Positions 1 to 7,800 of a stretch of DNA of 20,619 nt are shown piece by piece (position 1 is the first letter of the stretch; each line of letters opens with the position of its first letter). Source of the DNA: Nemertoderma westbladi. Taxonomy: Eukaryota; Xenacoelomorpha; Nemertodermatida; Nemertodermatidae. The stretch spans positions 1-20,619 of the forward strand of contig JAUCBJ010006923.1 of NCBI GenBank assembly GCA_032718475.1, given 5' to 3'. A program made the position numbers and the translations under genes. The notes under the pieces are model-generated. The model had not been told where the DNA came from and did no database searches. It saw only the letters and a list, made by a program, of their open reading frames with translations.

Positions 1-823
1 CAGGGCCAGCAGTACACTGCACTGTGTACCGCAGGGCCAGCAGTACACAGCACTGTGTACCGCAGGGCCAGCGGTACACTGCACTGTGTACCGCAGGGCC
101 AGCAGTACACTGCACTGTGTACCACAGGGCCAGCAGTACACTGCACTGTGTACCACAGGGCCAGCAGTACACTGCACTGTGTACCGCAGGGCCAGCAGTA
201 CACTGCACTGTGTACCGTAGGGCCAGCAGTACACTGCACTGTGTACCGCAGGGCCAGCAGTACACTGCACTGTGTACCGCAGGGCCAGCAGTACACTGCA
301 CTGTGTACCGCAGGGCCAGCAGTACACTGCACTGTGTACCGCAGGGCCAGCAGTACACTGCACTGTGTACCGCAGGGCCAGCGGTACACTGCACTGTGTA
401 CCGCAGGGCCAGCAGTACACTGCACTGTGTACCGCAGGGCCAGCAGTACACTGCACTGTGTACCGCAGGGCCAGCGGTACACTGCACTGTGTACCGCAGG
501 GCCAGCAGTACACTGCACTGTGTACCGCAGGGCCAGCAGTACACTGCACTGTGTACCGCAGGGCCAGCAGTACACTGCACTGTGTACCGCAGGGCCAGCA
601 GTACACTGCACTGTGTACCGCAGGGCCAGCAGTACACTGCACTGTGTACCGCAGGGCCAGCGGTACACTGCACTGTGTACCGCAGGGCCAGCAGTACACT
701 GCACTGTGTACCGCAGGGCCAGCAGTACACTGCACTGTGTATCGCAGGGCCAGCAGTACACTGCACTGTGTACCGCAGGGCCAGCAGTACACTGCACTGT
801 GTACCGCAGGGCCAGCAGTACAC
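1..823. repeat. 31-bp tandem minisatellite array, 26.5 copies, truncated by window edge
   Basis: Units start at 1, 32, 63 and so on every 31 bases to 807. There are 26 full copies without a single indel, then a 17-base partial copy. The unit begins CAGGGCCAGCAGTACAC and ends GTGTACCG. Variants are few: A for T in unit 2, ACCA endings in units 4 and 5, a T at 218 and at 742, and GCGGTACAC instead of GCAGTACAC in units 3, 13, 16 and 22. GTACAC and GTGTAC form inverted arms around a 6-base loop in every unit. The consensus has no stop trinucleotide in any phase of either strand, so long open frames cross the array; because 31 is not a multiple of 3 they encode a 31-residue periodicity. I read this as a satellite, not a gene. 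The left end lies outside the window. Confidence 0.97.
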
Positions 824-1109
824 CACTGAGTGTGAACGACCCAGCGGAAAGCGAGCAGTACGTGATTTTGATTAACGTTGACTGTGAACGAGCCAACATG
901 TAGTTGTGCGGTTTACTGATGCTCATTCAAATATGGTAATACATTGACTGTCTTCGTCTAGACTGTTGAATAAACTGTGAACAGATGGACTAAAGAGTTA
1001 TTTCAACCCTTTAACTCACATACTGTTAGTATTATAGTGTTTAATTTGAAAATATTCCTGTGGCAATCGACATGTTTTCCTGATTTGCGAAAATTAAATC
1101 GCCATAATT
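824..1109. other. Non-coding AT-rich spacer
   Basis: This is the unique flank of the 31-bp array. It is AT-rich with frequent stops in all frames. I see no gene or structured element here. Confidence 0.6.
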
Positions 1110-1363
1110 CCATGTGAAGAATATCAAAAGGTTTTCACTTTTCGGTCAAATGTTACTGGAATTTATACATTTGTACAAGAATTTATTTTTCCTTATTAAG
1201 TGATTCATCGCTCATTTCTATAACCTATACAAATACGATAATTCGTTTACTGTTTTGGTTTGATTCTGTAACCTTGGATTTTAATAAAAACCTGCGATTC
1301 TTCACATGGCGCTAAACTGCAAAGTAAAACATAACAGCAGAAATCTCTGGAACTTCACCTGTC
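1110..1363 (-). mobile_element. MITE-like dispersed repeat, copy A
   Basis: The outer motifs CCATGTGAAGAAT (1110-1122) and ATTCTTCACATGG (1297-1309) are exact inverted copies. The reverse complement of this interval lines up collinearly with 13979-14252. Shared blocks, in order, include a CTGCYGTTATRTTTYACTTTG-like block, CATGTGAAGAATNNCAGGTTTT, ACAGRTTACAGAA-like sequence, AAAACARTAAACGAATTA, AGGTTATA and CGACCRAAAAGTGAAA. The copy extends past the inner motif to about 1363, where a degenerate terminal motif (GGTGAAGTTCCAGAGA on the minus strand) matches the left end of copy B. There is no coding capacity. It is best explained as a non-autonomous terminal-inverted-repeat element; no clear target duplication is visible, so the superfamily is unknown. 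Confidence 0.72.
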
Positions 1364-1368
1364 CACTA

Positions 1369-1427
1369 ATTCAAGCAATCACTGATTGGTCGGCCCAAAT
1401 GGCCTACCAATCAGATAGCGCTTGAAT
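1369..1427. repeat. Imperfect palindrome, about 59 bp
   Basis: The outer arms ATTCAAGC (1369-1376) and GCTTGAAT (1420-1427) are perfect inverted copies. The inner arms CTGATTGGTCGGCC (1382-1395) and GGCCTACCAATCAG (1401-1414) pair with one mismatch around the 5-base loop CAAAT. Two 5-base interior segments separate the inner and outer stems. It lies directly beside MITE copy A and may be a separate fold-back element or the remains of one. Confidence 0.75.
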
Positions 1428-1450
1428 GAGTTGCTTATAATAAATACTAA

Positions 1451-1471
1451 ATATAATAATAATAATAATAA
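1451..1471. repeat. ATA/AAT microsatellite
   Basis: A short run of AAT-type trinucleotides, directly before the left 22-bp inverted repeat of the next element. A 13-base copy of its right part, TAATAATAAGGCC (1463-1475), recurs at 1838-1850. Confidence 0.8.
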
Positions 1472-1534
1472 GGCCGATAGAAAAAATAATAAAGTATTGA
1501 GGGTCTTTAGCTGGTTATATTATATTAGATAAAG

Positions 1535-1583
1535 ATACAATAGTAAACGTTTTCGACCTACCGGTCTGCATCAGTCTATGTAC
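1535..1583 (-). ncRNA. Hammerhead-ribozyme-like motif, decayed
   Basis: On the minus strand, CTGATG (1574-1569) is followed by CA, a 4-bp stem GACC/GGTC closed by the loop GGTA, then GAAA (from 1554). This is the order CUGANGA, stem II, GAAA of the hammerhead core. A short stem III can form from the palindromic AAACGTTT, and the predicted cleavage site would follow UUA at 1544. Stem I can form between GTACATAG (1583-1576) and CTATTGTAT (1543-1535) with one bulged U and one G-U pair. Defects: core residue A9 reads C (or a C is inserted before it), and an extra A sits 5' of the core C. The architecture resembles the minimal type I hammerheads described in Penelope-like elements. Activity is doubtful. 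Confidence 0.35.
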
Positions 1584-1611
1584 TGTCAACTAACAGGAAA
1601 AGGTGGGGGTC

Positions 1612-1627
1612 TATATATATATATATA
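1612..1627. repeat. (TA)8 microsatellite
   Basis: A perfect run of eight TA dinucleotides inside the inverted-repeat-bounded segment. Confidence 0.9.
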
Positions 1628-1785
1628 AGTTTTAAAGGGGAATACCTGATAGGTGAATCCCAGAAAGGTTAACGTGTATGTATGTACTGTATAACGTAAG
1701 GTAATTGTGATAGGGAAAGTACACCGAGTTAGTTATAAGCTTTATACAGCTCTATATAGCTATATACTTTATTATTTTTTCTATC

Positions 1786-2438
1786 ATCTTTACACTATGC
1801 TGCCGCTGGTCAATGCCTACCACTTCATCCGTTCGTTTAATAATAAGGCCATTAGAGGCTGCTAATTTCAAGCTTAGCATGTTGGACATACTTTAACATT
1901 TATATGTTCAATATTTAATAAAATATTTAATCTTCAATATAAAAGTTCAATAAACATGTAATTGTTTAATGCAGTATCCCACTACCAGAAAGCTAAAGCC
2001 TAATGTCTTCATTTTATAATAATGCACTTGTACACTTATGTACTCCAATATACACTTATCTGACAGTACTTTACAATTTGCAGTCTTGGAATTTGGATGT
2101 TTTAACGACTCCTGGTACGGTGGGATGGTACAGTTGGGTGGTGTTTCAGCTCGGAAGATTCGCAGGGAACTGCCAATGCCTAATAGTTTGAAATGCAACA
2201 GCAAAAGTGCAGAATAGAAAAGACAGTTTCAAAAAAATTTTCAAACATCAGACAATCAATCAACAATCACAGTGTCTGTTATTGATAAAACAATTTTAAG
2301 TTAGGGTACAAAATGCACTTATTGACCAATTTCACAATTAATATAAAAAAGATACAGATGACTAACGGATTTATAAAACTTTCACAAAAACAAAAATCTT
2401 AAATAAAATATTGTTCCATGTATTTTTAATTCTTGAAT
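1786..2438. other. AT-rich intergenic sequence
   Basis: There is no convincing gene. Two short overlapping open frames around 1947-2204 on opposite strands have no recognisable domain. The direct copy of TAATAATAAGGCC at 1838-1850 is the only structure noted. Confidence 0.6.
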
Positions 2439-2619
2439 ATTTTCTTATATTTTCTTATATTTTCTTATATTTTCTTATATTTTCTTATATTTTCTTATAT
2501 TTTCTATTTTCTTATATTTTCTTATATTTTTTATATTTTCTTATATTTTCTTATATTTTCTTAGATTTTCTTAGATTTTCTTATATTTTCTTATATTTTC
2601 TTATATTTTCTTATATTTC
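2439..2619. repeat. 10-bp tandem array, unit TTTCTTATAT
   Basis: Six exact copies run from 2441 to 2500. A phase break follows near 2501-2530, then further copies, two with TTAG in place of TTAT (about 2570-2580), ending near 2619. The open frame that crosses it (2411-2629, Phe/Tyr/Ile/Leu-rich) is a by-product of the stop-free plus-strand unit and not a gene. Confidence 0.95.
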
Positions 2620-3743
2620 TATTGTGTAATTCTTGTATATTATGTTTATTGTTATTGTAATTCAATTGAATTCCATTTATTAAACAATTTGACAGTGTGC
2701 TGCATTCTATAATATATAATTGAGCTTTCAAATGATATACACTAAACCGCACAGAAGTATTGGGAAAGATTCTTTGATTTTTTACTTTGATTGCAGATTA
2801 TCTTTCAATATTATTATTACAGCTGTTATTAAATGTATTTATTATCATGTCATCACTATTAATAACCAGATATAGGAATAAATAAATTATAGTTTAACTT
2901 ACCAAATGTTTTTATTCTTCACAAACTATTGAATTCAGCAGTTTTTGGTTATTAAAGTCGTTATATAATTAACGGGAACGCGTTGAATATCAAATAAAAG
3001 CGATCTTTAGCGTCGGTAAAAAATAGTTTAATACTTACAAAGAAAATAGCAATAGAAAAGAAAACAACTGCCAATGCACATTTGCTTAGTATTTACATCT
3101 TTGGGATGCCTTTAATGTCAGATTTTATATAGGAAGCTAACTTTGTTACTGGGGAACAGTTTTAAAGGAACGACCAATGGGATTACAGTTGCTCCAGAGC
3201 AGGATCAATTGAATCCTAAAAAGAGAGAAAGTATTTCAGACAAATCTTTCTTTGCATCTTACTGGCAGAACACATAAACCATCTGGTGCATGTTGTTTTA
3301 TTCATAAAACTTTGCGCTTGAATACAGATTCAGTTGAGTATATAAAGGATCAGCGCTCCACCAGCCACCACTCACCACCGAAGTTATTAAACTATAACAG
3401 ATAGCCGACATTGGGTTTATCATCACCCGGCACATGCGAATCTGTTTCCCGTATGATGTAAATCCACATATATGAAACAGATAAAGATTATAGATGACTG
3501 CTCCAATGCACCAAGCGAACAGAACAAGCGAACGTATGTGAGGGTGTATCATGTAGGATGTGGGTGTCCTTTATCCAGACAAAGTAACATTTATTTAAAA
3601 AGACTTTCCATAATATACTAACTATATTATATTTTATCGGTAGTATTGAATACCGATATATTCCTTTCACCTGAAGGAAAAAAACAGTATAACTACTGAG
3701 GCCGAAGCCCGAGCAAGTTAAACAACGTTTTTTAGTGAAAGTA
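2620..3743. other. AT-rich intergenic sequence
   Basis: No gene, RNA or element was recognised up to the target duplication of the gypsy element. Short minus-strand open frames at 3298-3670 lack domain features and any coding-like composition. Confidence 0.6.
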
Positions 3744-3748
3744 ATATA
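3744..3748. repeat. Target-site duplication ATATA (left)
   Basis: ATATA lies directly outside the LTR that starts TGACTAGC and is repeated exactly at 8600-8604 outside the other LTR. Five bases fits retroviral-type integrase. Confidence 0.85.
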
Positions 3749-3864
3749 TGACTAGCTGTCTGGTACCGGTCGTCCGTATATTCAGTAAGTCAGTATACCG
3801 GTATATCCATAACGCATACAGATACAAGACTAGGGGCGAGCCATCGAGGCGAGTCTACTACACA
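3749..3864 (-). repeat. 3' LTR of gypsy element (116 bp)
   Basis: Read on the minus strand it starts TGTGTAGTAG and ends GCTAGTCA, so it has TG...CA ends. It matches 8484-8599 with three substitutions and no indels. It is short for an LTR. The palindrome CCCCTTCGGCGAAGGGG (3867-3883) lies just inside it, and the GAAGGGG part is the nearest purine-rich stretch that could act as a polypurine tract. Confidence 0.95.
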
Positions 3865-3914
3865 TACCCCTTCGGCGAAGGGGGTGGGCTAAGTGCGATC
3901 TAGTTCGGCAGGTG

Positions 3915-3984
3915 GGGGCGAGCCATCGAGGCGAGTCTACTACACAGGGGATGGGGCGAGCCATAGGGGTGGGTCTTCTATTCA
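3915..3984 (-). repeat. Two extra copies of the 32-bp LTR edge
   Basis: The outer-edge 32 bases of the LTR (3833-3864, from GGGGCGAGCC to CTACTACACA on the plus strand) recur exactly at 3915-3946 and in degenerate form at 3953-3984. The last copy overlaps the end of the integrase frame and its stop codon at 3978-3980. Spacings are 82 and 38 bases. Such copies could arise from mispriming or slippage during reverse transcription, or be part of the element's normal 3' region. Confidence 0.85.
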
Positions 3985-4886
3985 TTACCATAACCATAAT
4001 ATGCTGGCGGTTGGACGAGTCTGCCAGAACGAGTATGGGTCGGGTTGGTTGGTTGTGGAGAGGCAACGGTGGACCATGGCCTCTGTGTTGGTGGATCGTG
4101 TGACGTTTGAGTCGGGGGTGTTGGTGGGGCGAGATGTGATGGCAGTGTGGGCTCAGGTTGGGCAGACGTAGGGGGTGGGGCGGGCGGGCCGCTAGGGGGC
4201 GCGCTGAATGTGCGGACACGCAAAAGGACGCGGTTCCGTCGCACAATTCGCCCGCACTCTTGGCGCACGTGGAAGTCGTGGCTGGGGAGGGCCTCGACCA
4301 CGGTTCCAAGGCCAGCCCAACGCTTAGTGGTGGGGTCTTGAATGGTAACCGGCTGGCCGACCAGGAGTGTTTTCAGTGGGCGTGTGTGGCGGTTATAGTT
4401 CGCCTGTAGTTCGTTGCGGTTGGTGGCAGCCACCTCGTCCAGCTCCCTGAATGTTTGGCGCCACTTGGGGGCGAAGGAGGTAAAGTGGACGGGGAGGGCC
4501 TCCCGGACGTTGCGACCGTACAGGAGCTCGGCAGGGGATCGACCACCGTAGCGTGGGGTGTTGCGGAAAGCCAGGATCCCCTGCGCGATTGCGTCCGAGT
4601 CGTGGTTGGCCCCCAGGATGAGTTTCTTCATGGCCTTGACCGCGGCCTCGGCACGGCCATTGGTGCGCACCAGGTAGGGGCTGGAGGGCTCGAGCTGGAC
4701 CCCCCACTGGTGGAGGAACTGGCGGACTTCGTTAGATACGAATTGGGGGCCACTGTCGGGGTGGAGGATTGTAGGGACGGCGGTGGCGAGGAAGAGGTGG
4801 CGGAGGCAGTTGATGATCGCGCGAGATGTTGTGTCTGAGTTGAGGCGGTACAGCGTGGGCCAGCCGGTATACTCGTCGGTGACCAC
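3978..4886 (-). CDS. Integrase core and C-terminal domain of gypsy Pol (downstream frame)
   Basis: Integrase joins element cDNA to the target DNA in the nucleus. The homologous reading actually enters this frame upstream, near 4965, so the GTG at 4886 is not a real start. The first catalytic Asp lies in HADLF (about 4917), upstream of 4886. The second is in HPDSGPQF and the Glu is in NGRAEAAVK, so the DDE triad is complete. A C-terminal segment around GRIVRRNRVLLR resembles the GPY/F region. A Pro/Thr/Ser-rich tail follows, ending GYGNE before TAG (3978-3980). The zinc-binding half and the Gag-RT frame are out of register with this frame, so the protein cannot be made as one chain without frame correction. 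The tail overlaps the extra LTR-edge copies. Confidence 0.85.
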   Translation of the reverse strand: MVTDEYTGWPTLYRLNSDTTSRAIINCLRHLFLATAVPTILHPDSGPQFVSNEVRQFLHQWGVQLEPSSPYLVRTNGRAEAAVKAMKKLILGANHDSDAIAQGILAFRNTPRYGGRSPAELLYGRNVREALPVHFTSFAPKWRQTFRELDEVAATNRNELQANYNRHTRPLKTLLVGQPVTIQDPTTKRWAGLGTVVEALPSHDFHVRQECGRIVRRNRVLLRVRTFSAPPSGPPAPPPTSAQPEPTLPSHLAPPTPPTQTSHDPPTQRPWSTVASPQPTNPTHTRSGRLVQPPAYYGYGNE

Positions 4887-7800
4887 TAAGTATTTAATGG
4901 CGCCGACCTGGAAGAGGTCGGCATGGGTGCGCTGGAAGGGCCTCGTGGCCTCCGGGTTGTGTTGGAGGGGCGTGGGTGGGGAGGTTGGTCTGGCAGGAAC
5001 GGCATCGATTTACTGTTTGTTGGATGTCGTTCAGCAGGGATGGCCACCAGACCGACCTGGTCGCACGATCCCGAGTCTTGTTCAGCCCCTGGTGGGCAGT
5101 GTGTAGCTGTTTTGAGGGTAGTGCGGCGTAACTCAAAGGGGATGTAAAGTTGAGGGCCTTTTAGGATCACCCCCTCGTGGATCATCAGGTCGGCGCGGTG
5201 GACGAAGTAGGGCCGGCGTTGGTCGTCGACCACGTTGTGTTTTGAGGTCGGCCAACCCTCTTGGATGACGTTGAGGAGGGCGCGGTAAACTGGGTCGCGT
5301 TGGCCGGCCTCCTGAACTTGCTTGATACGCGCGTCCCGGGAATCAAGCGATGGGAGTTGGCTGATGGCGGCATTCACCATGAATTCCCGGTCTGCGTCGT
5401 CGTCGGGGGTCAGAAGTAAGTCGTCGGGCTCAGGTGTGTGGAGGGGGGCACGGGAAAACGCGTCGGCGACGAGGTGCTTCGAACTGCGTTGGTGGTGTGC
5501 GGTGAAGTTGAACTGGGCCAATGCAGTCTTCAACTTCAGGAGGCGATCGTTGGTTACCTGGTCCAGGCGGCGGTCATTGAGTACTGGGAACAGGGGGCTG
5601 CAGTCCGTCACCAGGTTGAAGTGACGGAGGCCATCGAGGAAGTAGCGACATTTGTGGGCAGCCCAGGCGGCACCCAAGGCCTCGAGTTCGGCCATCCCGG
5701 ACCAGTTGGCCTTGTGTTTCACGAGGTTCCGGGAACCGCACTGAATGGTCATCCACCCGTTCCGGGACGAGTCCCACTGCCTCAGAAGGAAACCGAGTCC
5801 ATTCAGGCGGGAGGCATCAGTGAGGAGGTCGGTATGACGATCGGGATGGAACCCGGAGAGGTAGCGTGCGGTGGAGAGTGCGGTGCGGGTTGCCTCGAAC
5901 GCAGCCTGGTGCTGGGGGAGCCACAACCAAGCGGAGTGGTTGGAGTTCAGGCTGCGGAGGGGCTCCACCAGTTGGGTGATCTCGGTGGTGGAGTTGCCAA
6001 GTTGCTGAGCCAGGCCGAGGAAGGATCGGAGTTCTTTCCGACATGTCGGGATGGGGAAGTGACGAAGGTTGTCCGTGAGCTCCGGGTCGATGCGGTGCTG
6101 GCCGTGTGAGATTACATAGCCGCCGAATCTCACCTCGGGAAGGCAGAACTGCACCTTCTTGGTGTTTATCGAGATGTCGGCGGCGTCGCAGGCTGCAAGA
6201 ACCCGGGCGACGGCTTCCTCGTGGTCTTCCTCGGTGTCAGAATACACCAGGATGTCCTCCACGATCCTGGCGATGTTGGGGACGCCGTGCAGGGCCTTGG
6301 GCATTCGGGCGTTGAAAACGTCCGAACTGCCATGCCATCCCATGGGCATCCTGCGGTACCGGTAGCGACCACGCGGGGTGACGAAGGTGGTCAACTTCCG
6401 GCTCGCGGTGTCCAGTTCCACCTGGTGGAACCCCTTCAGCCCATCCAGGACTGAGAAGAATTGCGCGGATGGTGGAATCCGAGAGACAACCTGGAACGGG
6501 GCTGGGGAGAAGTAGGCAGGTCGGATGGTGTGCCTGTTGAGTTGCTGGAGGTCCACCGTGATGCGAACTGAGTTGGGGTCCTTCTTCCGGGTGACAACCA
6601 TGGGACTGAGCCACGCGCTCGGGTCGTTCTCGTTATCTGCGGGCTCAAGGATCCCCATGGTGACTTGGTTACGGAGTTCCCGGTCGAAGGCATCCTCCAA
6701 GTTGGCAGGGATGGCACGGTTCGCATACGAGAAAGTTGGAGAGGCGTCCTTGCGGAGTTTGATTGTTATTGGGCTGCCTCTCATTACCCGACAGATCCCT
6801 GACAGTGGACGTGGGAACCGGGCCGCGAGTTTATCCCATGTGGTGCTGGTGGTTGTAGCTGCTGGTGCAGTAGCCAGGGCTGGTGGTGGCGGGGTCGGGA
6901 TAGCAACCGGTTCGGGCGGGGTCGGCTGTGCTGGCCGGGCCGCAATGGAGTAGCACTGTGGGCGTGGCGGGGTACCTCCTCGCAGGATCGGGCTCGACAG
7001 GATCCCGAGGAGGAAACACGCCTTGCTTGACAGCAGTGGTTGTTGGAGACCGTCTAGCACCCAGACCTCGGTGGTGCATGCTGTGCGGAGCGCCAAGCAC
7101 TGGAAGGTGGCCTTGAAGATCCCTTTGAACGACCAGCCAGTCCTACTGCCATCAGCGAGTTTGGGGGCCTGTGGGGCAGGGACTGGTTGCCATAGGTTGG
7201 CCAACCACCCCCCGAAGGCGAGAAACGTACGGAGCGGAATTCCAGTTATGTTGGCTCCGGAATCGGGGAGGAATTGGAGCTCGCGGATGCCGAAGGAGGT
7301 GTTGGCGGCAACCTGGAACCCGACTGTGATGGTCTCCAGCGGCTCCAGCTGCTCCATCGCTGACATGAGTTCGGCGCCGGCGAGGAGGGACCAAACCTCG
7401 GCGAGGTTGGTCGAAGAGAAGTCGGAGTCCGGGTTGGTGTGGTTAGGTGCCCCAGATGTCATGTTGGTGTTTGGTCGGCGGGGACACATCCGGTCGTAGT
7501 GTCCCATGTTGCCACAGTGACGGCAGGTCGCATCGAGACCGGGACACTGTTTACCGATGGGGTGAGGCGGATAACCGCACTGGGGGCAGTGGGCACTGGA
7601 AGTAGTGCCGTGGGGACGGCCCGAGCGCCCTCGTTCGGGTTGCCGGGGGCGCAGTGCGTTGGCCCGAGCTGCAGACGATGCGGGTGCGGGGTTCGCGAAG
7701 GAGGCGGCGTCTTTCCGGGCGGCCCACACGGCCTGCGCTAGTTGCAGTACGTCGGTGAGGGAACTTCCAGCGGGGAGGCGGAGAAGGTGTTCGGTCACCT

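Larger units (their letters stand above)
1476..1785. mobile_element. Segment bounded by 22-bp perfect inverted repeats
   Basis: Positions 1476-1497 and 1764-1785 are exact reverse complements over 22 bases, starting GATAGAAAAAATAATAAAG and ending CTTTATTATTTTTTCTATC. Inside lie a hammerhead-like motif (minus strand, 1535-1583) and a (TA)8 run at 1612-1627. There is no open reading frame of note. It could be a short non-autonomous element or the terminal part of a Penelope-like element; hammerhead ribozymes are known in the terminal repeats of that group. The AT-rich arms mean chance is not wholly excluded, but a 22-base exact match at this spacing is unlikely. Confidence 0.55.

Noticed and set aside
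1-823. CRISPR-like array
   Set aside because: Units are directly contiguous with no spacers, and the window is animal-like DNA.
24-903. Cys/Tyr-rich repeat protein genes of 185-283 residues
   Set aside because: All three plus-strand phases are open because the 31-base unit lacks stops; they encode the same 31-residue cycle, and none has a clear ATG start or context.
2411-2629. Hydrophobic 72-residue membrane protein
   Set aside because: It is the translation of a 10-bp T-rich tandem repeat.
3830-4838. Plus-strand and alternate minus-strand open frames across the integrase region
   Set aside because: They are shadows of a GC-rich gene; the minus-strand frame with DDE motifs explains the region.
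4886-5136. Programmed frameshift in gypsy Pol
   Set aside because: Known programmed shifts in this group lie between Gag and Pol; here both shifts are inside integrase at plain homopolymers, so mutation or sequence error is more likely.
5438-6109. 223-codon plus-strand open frame
   Set aside because: It is antisense to RT and RNase H of the gypsy element, with Gly/Glu-rich content typical of a shadow frame.
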